From: Bradyrhizobium oligotrophicum S58
GTDB taxonomy: Bacteria > Pseudomonadota > Alphaproteobacteria > Rhizobiales > Xanthobacteraceae
Assembly (NCBI RefSeq): GCF_000344805.1
Contig: NC_020453.1
Coordinates: 2,294,001 to 2,358,000, forward strand
Direction of reading: 5' to 3'
Length of the DNA stretch: 64,000 bases
The number at the start of each line of letters is the position of its first letter. Positions within the stretch are counted from its first letter, which is position 1. The translations under genes were made by a program, and so were the position numbers. Positions 43,407 to 52,867 of the stretch are shown here, piece after piece. The notes under the pieces were generated by a model. That model ran no database searches. It was not told the origin of the DNA and saw nothing but the letters and a program-made list of their open reading frames with translations.

Positions 43407-44393
43407 TCATGGTTTCTGTAAAATAGCAATAGATTTATTTTTATCAGAATCCATGCCCGCACTTTGCTCGCGGTCGGACAGCATCGCTGCTTCGCGGGCG
43501 AGCCAGTTCGCGAACAGTCTGACGCGCGCGTCGGTGCCCAGGATGGCCGGCCAGCGAATGACATGCACCTTGCTGGACGGCATGTCCCAGTCTGCCGAAA
43601 GCACCCGGGTCAAGCGGCGCTCCGTCAGCGCGTCGTGCACGAGCAGCGACCGTCCCAGTGCTACTCCGACGCCCTCGATTGCCGCAGCCAGCGCCAAGCT
43701 GATCGTATCGACCCGCATTCCGGCCGGAGCCTCCGTTCCCAGCCCGAGTCGCTCGAACCATACGGGCCAAGACCATTCCGCGCCATCATCGCGCCCGGCG
43801 CGTCCCTTGTGGATGATCGGAAGGTTGGCGAGCTGGCGCACGGTGTGAAGCGGGCGGCCGCGCCGCAACAACCGCGGCATGGCGACCGGGAAGACCTGCT
43901 CCCTGAACAGCAACCTTTGTGTCGAGCTCGCGCGCGCCGTCGCCTTCGGGAGCCACAGCACCTGAAGATCGACATCGGCGGCGCGCGCCTGGGCTTCGCT
44001 TTCGGCGACGACGAGTTCGACGCCGACCTTAGGATGCTTCGACATGAAGCCGGGGAGGCGTCGCACCAGCCAGTGGTGCGACAGCGCTGCGCCGACGCCG
44101 ACCTTCAGCACGGCGGGCTGCGCTTCTGCGCGGTACCGTGCGCGCAGCGTCGCCATCTCATCGAGGAGACTCACGATGTCCGTGAGCAGCGACGCGCCGG
44201 CCGTCGTCGGCGACAGCCCGGTGCCGCTGCGGTGATTGAACAGTTTGGCACCGAGATAGGTTTCGAGCTTGCGCAGGCGGTGGCTCACCGCGCTCTGCGT
44301 CAATCCAAGCTCGGTGGCCGCCAGCGTCATGCTGCGGTGACGCGCGGCGGCCTCGAAGGCGACGAGGCCATCAAACGGGGGAAGCGATCGCAT
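43407..44393 (-). CDS. LysR-family regulator (GcvA-like)
   Basis: A 328-residue LysR protein starting MRSLPPFDGLVAFEAAARHR, the style of GcvA/AmpR-type members, with helix-turn-helix SMTLAATELGLTQSAVSHRL (21-40) and a substrate-binding domain. The tail (about 305-328) is less conserved. The ATG at 44393 faces the MFS gene across 88 bp that contain an ATTCA-N8-TGAAT dyad. It likely controls that exporter. The gene is part of the apparent insertion between degP and serB. Confidence 0.9.
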   Translation of the reverse strand: MRSLPPFDGLVAFEAAARHRSMTLAATELGLTQSAVSHRLRKLETYLGAKLFNHRSGTGLSPTTAGASLLTDIVSLLDEMATLRARYRAEAQPAVLKVGVGAALSHHWLVRRLPGFMSKHPKVGVELVVAESEAQARAADVDLQVLWLPKATARASSTQRLLFREQVFPVAMPRLLRRGRPLHTVRQLANLPIIHKGRAGRDDGAEWSWPVWFERLGLGTEAPAGMRVDTISLALAAAIEGVGVALGRSLLVHDALTERRLTRVLSADWDMPSSKVHVIRWPAILGTDARVRLFANWLAREAAMLSDREQSAGMDSDKNKSIAILQKP

Positions 44394-44412
44394 GCGCCCA
44401 ACTATGAAGGAG

Positions 44413-44430
44413 ATTCATGCTGACGTGAAT
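44413..44430. promoter_or_regulatory. Dyad ATTCATGCTGACGTGAAT, candidate LysR box
   Basis: Inverted ATTCA/TGAAT with an 8-bp spacer lies 20 bp upstream of the LysR start and 52 bp upstream of the MFS start, where a LysR-type protein would bind to control both. Confidence 0.5.
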
Positions 44431-44481
44431 GGGCAGGTCGTTCATTCCTGAGGCGTCGCCGATCATGAGTGAGGCCGTTCA

Positions 44482-45903
44482 ATGCGGACTGAGCGTTCAG
44501 TGCTGCTCGACGCTGACAGCGAGATCCAGCCGTCGATGTGGCCGGCGGTCGCCGTGAGCCTGGCAGCGTTCCTCACGAATTTCGATGTGACGGCGGTGGT
44601 TGTCGCTTTGCCCACGATCGCAACCGAGCTTCGACTAGGGATCGCCGGCCAAGCCTGGATGATGGACGCATACAGTCTGGCCTTCACGGCGGCGCTCGTG
44701 GTGGCCGGTGGTCTCGCCGATGGCTTTGGCCGCCGGCGGGCGATGCTGGGCGGCAATCTCGTGTTTGCCGCGGCATCCGTGGCGTGCGCTTTGGCGGGCG
44801 ATGGTCTGACCCTGGGGCTCGCGCGGGGTCTGCAGGGAGTCGGGGCGGCCTTCGTGATGACGGGTGGCATCGCGCTCATCGCGGGACTGTACCCGCAGGC
44901 GGGTGCGCGCAGCCGCGCCTTGGCGTGCCTCGGCGTCGTCTCAGGCATCGCGATGGCGCTCGGGCCGAGCCTTGGAGGCGCGATCTCCGGATGGCTCGGC
45001 TGGCGCTGGATATTCCTGGCCAATCTGCCGGCGTGCCTGCTGGCCGCATTGAGCATTCCCCGGCTCGTTCCGGAGACGCGTCGTTCGGCGCAGCACTCGC
45101 TGGACTACGTCGGCATGGGCCTCCTCAGCGCCGCGCTGTGTGTGCTCGTCACCACGCTGCTGCACGTCGATGGGCGATTTCGCATGGTTGCCGGCTGTGT
45201 CCTTGCTGCGCTCTTGCTGGCGATGTTCGTTTGGCAGCAGCAGCGCCGCGCGCAGCCGATCTTCGACCCTGCCATTTTCGCCAACCGCGCGATGGTCGCG
45301 GTCGCGCTGCTGTTGAATGCGGTGTCGCTCGGCTATTGGGCCATCCTGGTCTACCTGCCGGGCTTTCTCGGGACGACGTTCGGCTGGACCGTGGCTGAAT
45401 GCGGATTTGCGATGCTCGCGGCGACCCTGCCGATGCTCGTCGTGCCGCCGATTGGTGCGAAGCTGGTCATCTGGTGGGGATGGCGACGGCATTTCAGCGT
45501 CGCGCTCGCCATCATGGCTGTGGGCAATCTCGTCTTCGTCGGCGCGCTGGCTGCACCCGATCCGGGGCTGCAGTCGTGGCTCGTGCGCGTCGCAATGGGG
45601 GTGATCGGGCTGGGGGCCGCGCTGGCCCATCCTCAGCTGTCGGGAGCGGTCGTTGCGCTGGTGCCGGCAGATCACGCCGCGATGGCGGCGGCGGTGACGG
45701 TGATCATGCGCCAAGCCGGCTTTGCGATCGGCATTGCCGTGCTCGGCGCGGTTCTGGGAAGGTCAGGCGCAGTCCTGGACTACGCGTGGGTCTTTCTGCT
45801 TGCTGCGTCGGTCTGCACCGCGGCCGGCCTGTCGGCACTCCTGCTGCTGCCTCCGGCCCCGGTCGTGCGGACCGGCGCGGAGAAGCAGCAGCAAGTGGCG
45901 TGA
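44482..45903 (+). CDS. MFS drug-type exporter (DHA2/EmrB-like)
   Basis: A 473-residue transporter with about 14 hydrophobic spans. It has the DHA2 first-helix motif FDVTAVVVALPTIATEL, motif A GGLADGFGRRRAM and motif C GIAMALGPSLGG. The ATG at 44482 is chosen as the first after the divergent LysR gene. It likely exports a toxic small molecule by proton antiport; no membrane-fusion (EmrA) partner is adjacent, so it acts alone or with a distant one. Expression is probably under the divergent LysR regulator. Confidence 0.88.
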   Translation: MRTERSVLLDADSEIQPSMWPAVAVSLAAFLTNFDVTAVVVALPTIATELRLGIAGQAWMMDAYSLAFTAALVVAGGLADGFGRRRAMLGGNLVFAAASVACALAGDGLTLGLARGLQGVGAAFVMTGGIALIAGLYPQAGARSRALACLGVVSGIAMALGPSLGGAISGWLGWRWIFLANLPACLLAALSIPRLVPETRRSAQHSLDYVGMGLLSAALCVLVTTLLHVDGRFRMVAGCVLAALLLAMFVWQQQRRAQPIFDPAIFANRAMVAVALLLNAVSLGYWAILVYLPGFLGTTFGWTVAECGFAMLAATLPMLVVPPIGAKLVIWWGWRRHFSVALAIMAVGNLVFVGALAAPDPGLQSWLVRVAMGVIGLGAALAHPQLSGAVVALVPADHAAMAAAVTVIMRQAGFAIGIAVLGAVLGRSGAVLDYAWVFLLAASVCTAAGLSALLLLPPAPVVRTGAEKQQQVA

Positions 45904-45924
45904 TGGACCGAGACGTCGTGTCGC

Positions 45925-46206
45925 TTAGTTGCGTGCGCTGCCGACGGTGGTCGGAACGACGAGCGCGGCGCTGCGGCGGTGATGGGTGAGCACGGCGAGC
46001 TGCAGCGGGGTGGCGGGCATGCCGGCGCGGGTCAGATCGGCGACGGGAGCCTGCTCCTCGGCAGCCGAAGCGCCGACGACGGAGAGCTGATGCGGGGTCG
46101 CCGGGATCGAGGTGATTGCGTAGCTCGGCAGCTCGCCGGCAACGGCAGCGCCGCTCAGCAGCGCGAGGGCAACGAGGGAGCCGGGAATGATGTGCTTGAT
46201 GGTCAT
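45925..46206 (-). CDS. Small secreted protein with a repeated PATPxQLxV motif
   Basis: A 93-residue protein. The signal peptide MTIKHIIPGSLVALALLSGA ends near AVA/GE. The mature part has two related segments, SIPATPHQLSVVGAS (about 33-47) and GMPATPLQLAVLTHH (about 62-76), separated by an acidic linker. There is no Cys and no membrane anchor. I do not recognise a named family. It converges on the MFS gene with 21 bp between stops. AT-richer non-coding DNA lies upstream. Confidence 0.7.
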   Translation of the reverse strand: MTIKHIIPGSLVALALLSGAAVAGELPSYAITSIPATPHQLSVVGASAAEEQAPVADLTRAGMPATPLQLAVLTHHRRSAALVVPTTVGSARN

Positions 46207-46633
46207 CGGGAGGTCCTTTTGTGACGATGATCGATTGCATCACGTGCAACCGCTTTCGTTTCCTTGGACACTCCCTTGCGCTGTCAGCTTTATATGCGCT
46301 GCAGCATGATTTGACAATTCATCGATTGGTGATGCGGTTAAAATCGCAGCACTACCCCTGCCTTCATACGACGCGCGAATGATCTGATTTGCGATTCGAA
46401 ATGAGATTGGAATGGAGTTGCGCGTGAATGTACTGGATTGAAACAAAATCCTGCGCGACTCCTCGTGAGACGAATGAGCTCGGGTTGTTGGATGGCGAGT
46501 CCCGCCTGAAATTGCAAGTCAGGCATGAGATACGATTGCTATCGTCGAGCATTCGCAATTTTCAGCTCGTTGTCACAATCGGCTGAGATCGGTCGATCCG
46601 TCGCGGCCGTAGCACGATCCCTGCTCATCCGGC

Positions 46634-46781
46634 CGTCATTCTGGGGCATCGCGCAGCGATGAGCCGGGAATAAAGCCGAGCGGTGATTGTCTCGAAGACA
46701 AGCGCCGCCGACACGTCGAATCCTCGTTGCCGCCTGGGGTTATGGATTCGGGGCTCGCGCCGCGCGCGCCCCGGAATGACG
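46634..46781. repeat. Dispersed palindromic element
   Basis: CGTCATTCTGGGGC at the left pairs with GCCCCGGAATGACG at the right. Inside are ATCGCGCAGCGATGAG and GGCTCGCGCCGCGCGC palindromes and GGTTATGGATTCGGGGCTCG. It is another version of the GTCAT...ATGAC intergenic element family. Confidence 0.75.
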
Positions 46782-46881
46782 CCGGAGAGGTGGAGGGGGC
46801 AAAGACGCGGCAACGCTATCGTCGCCGGGTCCGCTCGATCATGCGCCGTGCCCGCCATTCGCTCCGTCCGCGCGGACCGAC

Positions 46882-46923
46882 GGTGGGCACGCGACCGCCC
46901 TGCGGGCGGCTGCTTTGCCCACC
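46882..46923. repeat. Short palindromic repeat GGTGGGCA/TGCCCACC
   Basis: An 8-bp inverted pair encloses a second hairpin (GACCGCCC/GGGCGGC-like). It resembles GGTGGGCA...TGCCCACCCTACG repeats frequent in Bradyrhizobium. It lies 27 bp beyond the serB stop and might act as its terminator. Confidence 0.6.
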
Positions 46924-46949
46924 CTACGCGAGACGGCTGTGCGGCTCTG

Positions 46950-47840
46950 TTACTCCACGAACTCTGCGCGCGTGTAGCCCTGCGCATAGAGCAAAGCGGT
47001 GAGATCGCCATGGTCGATGCGGGCTGATGCTGCGGCCGAGACAGCGGGCTTGGCGTGATAGGCGACGCCGAGGCCGGCCGCCTCGATCATCCCGAGGTCG
47101 TTGGCGCCGTCGCCGACGGCCAGCGTGTCGATCTCGTCGAGATCGAACGACTCGCGCAGCTCGAGCAGGGTGGCGAGCTTGGCGTCACGGCCGATGATCG
47201 GCTCACGCACCTCGCCGGTGAGCGTGCCGCCATCGACGACGAGCTCGTTGGCGCGGTTCTCCTGGAAGCCGATCTTGGCCGCGATCTGGCGCGTGAACAG
47301 CGTGAAGCCGCCGGAGATCAGGCAGGTATAGGCGCCGTGCGCGCGCATCGTCATCACCAGGTGGCGGCCGCCGGGTGTCAGCTTGATGCGCTTGGCCAGC
47401 ACCTCGTCGACCACGCTCACCGGCAGGTCCTTCAGCAGCGCGACGCGCTCGCGCAGCGCCGGCTCGAACGCGATCTCGCCGCGCATGGCGCGCTCGGTGA
47501 TGGCGGCGACGCGCGGCTTCAGCCCGGCGAAATCGGCGAGTTCGTCGATGCATTCCTGGCCGATCATGGTGCTATCCATGTCGGCGAGAAAAAGCTTCTT
47601 GCGCCGGAAGGCTTCCGCCTGCACGACGATGTCGATCGGCATGTCGCCGCGCAGGTCGCGCAGGCGTGCCTCGAGCTTGTGGACCTCGCCGTCATGGGCG
47701 AAGGGGATGTCGATCGCGACCTCGTCGAACAGCCAGCGCGGCGTGCCAGGCTGTGGCAGCACGGCCAGGAAGGCCTCCACGATCGTGGTATCAAGCGCGG
47801 GATCGGCGGGATTGCAGATGAAGGTGGCGACGAGAGACAT
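46950..47840 (-). CDS. serB: Phosphoserine phosphatase
   Basis: A 296-residue HAD-family enzyme for the last step of serine synthesis. HAD motif I is DMDSTM (Asp87, Asp89), motif [11 protein letters not shown] with Ser, and motif [22 protein letters not shown]. An N-terminal ACT-like portion (1-80) precedes the catalytic domain, as in long SerB proteins. The ATG at 47840 faces the miaA GTG only 3 bp away. The frame is open 184 codons further upstream but runs antisense through miaA. Confidence 0.95.
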   Translation of the reverse strand: MSLVATFICNPADPALDTTIVEAFLAVLPQPGTPRWLFDEVAIDIPFAHDGEVHKLEARLRDLRGDMPIDIVVQAEAFRRKKLFLADMDSTMIGQECIDELADFAGLKPRVAAITERAMRGEIAFEPALRERVALLKDLPVSVVDEVLAKRIKLTPGGRHLVMTMRAHGAYTCLISGGFTLFTRQIAAKIGFQENRANELVVDGGTLTGEVREPIIGRDAKLATLLELRESFDLDEIDTLAVGDGANDLGMIEAAGLGVAYHAKPAVSAAASARIDHGDLTALLYAQGYTRAEFVE

Positions 47841-47843
47841 CAG

Positions 47844-48761
47844 GTGACTTTGCCAGGGATCAACAAAGCCGTGCTTATCGCAGGGCCGACCGCCAGCGGC
47901 AAGTCGGCGCTGGCCATGGAACTTGCGCAAAAAGCGGGCGGGGTCGTCATCAATACCGATTCCATGCAGGTCTATCGTGATCTGAGGGTGCTGACGGCAA
48001 GGCCGACACCGGAGGAAGAGGCCGCTGTGCCGCATCGGCTCTATGGCCATGTCGATGCCGGATTGAACTACTCGGCAGGCCACTATGTCCGTGACGCCGC
48101 AGAGGTTCTCGACGAGATCAGGCGGGGAGGGCGGCTGCCGGTCTTCATCGGCGGCACCGGGCTCTATTTCAAGGCGCTGACGCGGGGGCTGTCGGCAGTG
48201 CCGCCCGTGCCGGATGCGGTGCGCGACGCCGTGCGTCTCCGGCTCGACCGTGACGGGGTCGAGGCGCTGCATGCGGAGCTTGCGAGGCGCGATCCGGCTG
48301 CGGGCGAGCGGCTGAATGCGCGGGACCGCACCCGTGTTGCCCGGGCGCTCGAGGTGATCGAGGCGACCGGTCGGCCATTGGCTGACTGGCATGCCGAGAC
48401 GACGCCCCCGCTGCTGCCGGAGGGCAGCTATCAGGCCGTGTTCATCGCGCCGGAGCGCGAGGCGCTCTATGCGCGCATCGACGCGCGTTTCGACGCCATG
48501 CTGACCGGTGGAGCATTGGAGGAGGTGGCGCGGCTAGCCGCGCGCGGGCTCGACCCACTGCTGCCGGCGATGAAGGCCCATGGCGTGCCGGCGCTGATCC
48601 GCCATCTCCGCGGAGAGATCTCGCTGGAGGCGGCGGCTGTCGTCGGCAAGGCCGACACCCGCCACTACGCCAAGCGGCAGTTCACCTGGTTCCGGCATCA
48701 ATTGCCGGAGTTCGAGTGGAGGACGCCGGAGCAGGCACGGGCGTGGGTGGCGTCCGTTTGA
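47844..48761 (+). CDS. miaA: tRNA dimethylallyltransferase
   Basis: A 305-residue enzyme adding dimethylallyl to A37 of tRNAs reading UNN codons. The P-loop is GPTASGKS (14-21); further marks are [12 protein letters not shown], the [11 protein letters not shown] motif, and the C-terminal [14 protein letters not shown] substrate loop. The GTG at 47844 is preferred; GTG at 47871 is the alternative and would place the P-loop at residue 5. It starts head-to-head with serB, so its promoter must lie within serB. MiaA-dependent modification influences amino-acid-rich leader translation in attenuators, and an ilv attenuator follows. Confidence 0.94.
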   Translation: MTLPGINKAVLIAGPTASGKSALAMELAQKAGGVVINTDSMQVYRDLRVLTARPTPEEEAAVPHRLYGHVDAGLNYSAGHYVRDAAEVLDEIRRGGRLPVFIGGTGLYFKALTRGLSAVPPVPDAVRDAVRLRLDRDGVEALHAELARRDPAAGERLNARDRTRVARALEVIEATGRPLADWHAETTPPLLPEGSYQAVFIAPEREALYARIDARFDAMLTGGALEEVARLAARGLDPLLPAMKAHGVPALIRHLRGEISLEAAAVVGKADTRHYAKRQFTWFRHQLPEFEWRTPEQARAWVASV

Positions 48762-48769
48762 TCGTCATC

Positions 48770-48843
48770 GCGAGGAGTGCAGCGACGAAGCGATCCACGC
48801 TGTCGCGTAGCCCTGGATTGCTTCGCTTCGCTCGCAATGACGG
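48770..48843. repeat. Palindromic repeat (GTCATTGCGAGCG family)
   Basis: GTCATCGCGAGGAGTGCAGC at the left and CTGGATTGCTTCGCTTCGCT plus CGCAATGACGG at the right form an imperfect inverted repeat directly after miaA. Related to 9925-9995 and 42650-42734. Confidence 0.75.
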
Positions 48844-48925
48844 CAGCTATGACGAAATTACCGCTCGCCGAACGGCAAAATCCGCGTTAACGTAGCAAAA
48901 TTGCGCTGACAAGCCCGGCTTTGCC

Positions 48926-48953
48926 TTGACATTGGGGCCGCCCCGGCTATGTT
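48926..48953 (+). promoter_or_regulatory. Promoter of the ilvI leader
   Basis: A perfect TTGACA (48926-48931) and TATGTT (48948-48953) are separated by 16 bp. Transcription would begin near 48960, about 25 bp before the leader peptide start. Confidence 0.7.
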
Positions 48954-48984
48954 CGCGCAACCTTTGGGAAGCCAGATCGGCGTC

Positions 48985-49050
48985 ATGCGCAACATTATTA
49001 CCGCCCTCCTTATCGTAGTCGTACCCAGGCGCATCGCCGGGGATGGCTAG
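48985..49050 (+). CDS. ilvL: Branched-chain amino acid attenuator leader peptide
   Basis: A 21-codon frame with GGGAAG upstream reads MRNIITALLIVVVPRR and five more residues before TAG. Nine of the 21 residues are Ile, Leu or Val, eight of them between residues 4 and 13. A hairpin (GATGGC 49042-49047 with GCCATC 49053-49058) spans the stop codon, and a terminator follows at 49078-49100. Ribosome stalling at Ile/Leu/Val codons when charged tRNAs are scarce would favour read-through into ilvI. The arrangement matches known ilv attenuators. Confidence 0.85.
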   Translation: MRNIITALLIVVVPRRIAGDG

Positions 49051-49077
49051 CGGCCATCCATGATCCGAGCGGTGCGC

Positions 49078-49100
49078 AGGGCCTTCCAGGGCCCTTTTTT
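49078..49100 (+). terminator. Attenuator terminator upstream of ilvI
   Basis: AGGGCC (49078-49083) and GGCCCT (49090-49095) form a stem with loop TTCCAG, followed by T at 49095-49100. It lies 28 bp after the leader peptide stop and 123 bp before ilvI. Confidence 0.85.
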
Positions 49101-49222
49101 ATTGCCTGGAGCTCAACGACCCGAACTGAACGACCCTGACCGAAACGACCCTGAACCAAGCGACCGAACCGAAACGACCGACCCAGACGAAAGCCTCTGA
49201 CAGAAGCGATCCGGAGCCCACC

Positions 49223-50992
<1,770 letters not shown>

Positions 50993-51027
50993 GGACTGAC
51001 TGTGCGCACGACGCCAACCCAAAACTG

Positions 51028-51130
51028 CACTGTCATCGCCCGGCTTGACCGGGCGATCCAGTACGCCGCGGCCGCCGTGAGTCCCATGACGGCCGCGGCG
51101 TACTGGATGCCCGCGTTCGCGGGCATGACG
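51028..51130. repeat. Palindromic element, four-way-junction type, left of the dehydratase gene
   Basis: GTCAT (51032-51036) and ATGAC (51125-51129) bound three hairpins: CGCCCG/CGGGCG, a perfect 19-bp stem from ATCCAGTACGCCGCGGCCG with its complement, and GCCCGC/GCGGGC. The first 46 bases match the element at 52160 except for one base. It sits 36 bp after ilvI. Confidence 0.85.
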
Positions 51131-51150
51131 GCTCATGTGAGGAGGCGGCT

Positions 51151-52134
51151 GTGTTCACACTAGCTGAGCTCGAAGCCGCCCATGCCATCGTCGGCGCCGC
51201 GGTGCCGGCGACGCCGGCGCATGCGTGGCCGCTGCTCGCCGAGCGGCTCGGCACTCATGTCATCGTCAAGCACGAGAACCACACGCCGGCTGGCGCCTTC
51301 AAGGTGCGTGGCGGGCTGGTCTATGTCGACGCTCTGAAGCGCACGCATCCCGGCGTGCGCGGCCTGATCACCGCGACGCGCGGCAATCATGGCCAGAGCA
51401 TCGCCTTCGCCGGCCGCCGCAACGGCCTGCCGGTGACGATCTACGTGCCCAAGGGCAACTCGGTCGAGAAGAACCGCGCGATGGCGGCGTTCGGCGCCGA
51501 GCTGATCGAGCATGGCAGCGATTTCCAGGAGGCGCGCGAGGAGGCCGGCCGGCATGCCGCGCGCGAGTCCTTGCAGATGGTGCCGTCGTTCCATCCCGAT
51601 CTCGTCCGTGGGGTCGCGACCTACGCGCTCGAGCTGTTGCGCAAGGCGCCTGCTCTCGACGTGCTCTACGTGTCGGTCGGGCAGGGCTCCGGCATCTGCG
51701 GCTGCATCCTGGCACGTGACCTGCTCGGGCTGAAGACCGAGATCGTCGGCGTGCAGTCGACCGAGGCGCCGTCCTACGCGCTGTCGTTCGCCGCGCGCAC
51801 CGTCGTGACCACCAACAGCGCCGATACGCACGCCGACGGCCTCGCCACGCGCAGCCCGGATGCGGATGCGCTCGCCATCATCCTGAAGGGCGCGTCGCGC
51901 ATCCTGCAGGTCAGTGATGCCGAGATCGCCGAGGCCGTCCGCATCTTCTGGACCGACACCCACAATCTCGCCGAAGGCGCCGGTGCAGCGTCGCTGGCGG
52001 CCGCGCTGCAGGAGAAAGGCAAGCTCGCCGGCAAGCGCGTCGGCCTGGTGCTGACCGGCGGCAACATCGATCTCGATCTGTTCAGGCGCTGGGTAATGCC
52101 GGCTGCCGCCCATGCCGAAGCGGGAGCCTCATGA
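51151..52134 (+). CDS. PLP-dependent threonine/serine dehydratase-like enzyme
   Basis: A 327-residue fold-type II PLP enzyme. The PLP lysine is in HTPAGAFKVRGGL; other marks are TRGNHGQSIAFAGR and the phosphate loop (SVGQGSGICG), which is Gly-rich as in threonine deaminases and threo-3-hydroxyaspartate dehydratases. It has no C-terminal ACT domain, unlike biosynthetic IlvA, so feedback control by isoleucine is not expected. GTG 51151 follows GGAGG. Threonine deamination would supply 2-oxobutanoate to the adjacent acetolactate synthase. It interrupts the usual ilvI-ilvH pair and lies between two copies of one repeat. Confidence 0.85.
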   Translation: MFTLAELEAAHAIVGAAVPATPAHAWPLLAERLGTHVIVKHENHTPAGAFKVRGGLVYVDALKRTHPGVRGLITATRGNHGQSIAFAGRRNGLPVTIYVPKGNSVEKNRAMAAFGAELIEHGSDFQEAREEAGRHAARESLQMVPSFHPDLVRGVATYALELLRKAPALDVLYVSVGQGSGICGCILARDLLGLKTEIVGVQSTEAPSYALSFAARTVVTTNSADTHADGLATRSPDADALAIILKGASRILQVSDAEIAEAVRIFWTDTHNLAEGAGAASLAAALQEKGKLAGKRVGLVLTGGNIDLDLFRRWVMPAAAHAEAGAS

Positions 52135-52159
52135 TGCACGCTCCGCTCACCACACACAC

Positions 52160-52300
52160 CACTGTCATCGCCCGGCTTGACCGGGCGATCCAGCACGCCG
52201 CGGCCATCGTGAGTCTCACGACCGCCGGCGTCGACTGGATGCCCGCTGGAGCCTGTCATCGGGCTCGCCGAAGGCGAGACCGGTTGGCGGGCATGACAGC
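52160..52300. repeat. Palindromic element, four-way-junction type, right of the dehydratase gene
   Basis: It repeats the 51028 element in direct orientation (CACTGTCATCGCCCGGCTTG onward) and ends GGCGGGCATGACAGC. The central stem is imperfect (ATCCAG/CTGGAT outer part kept) and the third arm is longer, GGGCTCGCCGAAGGCGAGACC-like. It fills the gap before ilvH. Confidence 0.8.
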
Positions 52301-52321
52301 AGAGGGAATAAGGGGACACCA

Positions 52322-52864
52322 ATGAACCAGCCAGCCTCCGCCTACTTCATCGAAGACCGCCACGATCCGAACGAGACGCATACGCTCTCCGTGCTGGTGC
52401 AGAACGAGCCCGGCGTGCTGGCGCGGGTGATCGGTCTCTTTTCCGGCCGCGGCTACAACATCGAGAGCCTCACCGTCTCCGAGACCGAGAGTCAAAAACA
52501 CCTCTCGCGCATCACCATCGTGACGACGGGCACGCCGATGGTGATCCAGCAGATCAAGCACCAGCTCGACCGCATGATCCCGGTCTACCGCGTCGTCGAC
52601 ATGACCTTGACCAAGCGCGCGATCGAGCGCGAGCTCGCGATGGTCAAGGTGCGCGGCATCGGCGAGCCGCGCGTCGAGGCGCTGCGGCTGGCGGATGCGT
52701 TCCGGGCCCGCGTGATCGACGCCACCACCGAGAGCTTCGTGTTCGAGATCACAGGCAACACCGACAAGATCAGTCAGTTCATCGATCTGATGCGTCCGCT
52801 CGGCCTGGTCGAAGTGGCGAGGACCGGCATTGCGGCGATCGGGCGGGGACCGGAAGGGATGTGA
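52322..52864 (+). CDS. ilvH: Acetolactate synthase small (regulatory) subunit
   Basis: A 180-residue regulatory subunit that activates the large subunit and gives feedback inhibition. An N-terminal ACT domain (about 20-92) contains THTLSVLVQNEPGVLARVIG and FSGRGYNIESLTVSETE; a C-terminal ALS_ss_C domain follows (RELAMVKV...FVFEITGNTDKISQFIDLMR). The ATG at 52322 has GGGGACACC upstream. Normally it is coupled to ilvI, but here it is 1.3 kb away. Confidence 0.96.
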   Translation: MNQPASAYFIEDRHDPNETHTLSVLVQNEPGVLARVIGLFSGRGYNIESLTVSETESQKHLSRITIVTTGTPMVIQQIKHQLDRMIPVYRVVDMTLTKRAIERELAMVKVRGIGEPRVEALRLADAFRARVIDATTESFVFEITGNTDKISQFIDLMRPLGLVEVARTGIAAIGRGPEGM

Positions 52865-52867
52865 GCC

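Larger units (their letters stand above)
46207..46949. other. Intergenic region: AT-richer stretch and repeats
   Basis: About 740 bp. From 46207 to about 46600 the DNA is visibly richer in A/T than its surroundings, with no coding frame that has a ribosome-binding site. It contains the promoter side of the small secreted protein gene. From 46634 on there are two palindromic repeats (46634-46781, 46882-46923). No gene is supported. Confidence 0.65.

Noticed and set aside
51028..52300. Composite transposon around the dehydratase gene
   Set aside because: The flanking repeats are about 100-140 bp palindromic elements also found elsewhere in the window. There is no transposase, so only a recombination origin is considered.
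52131..52325. Small frame with TVIARLDRAIQ
   Set aside because: It lies wholly in a palindromic repeat and has no independent ribosome-binding site.
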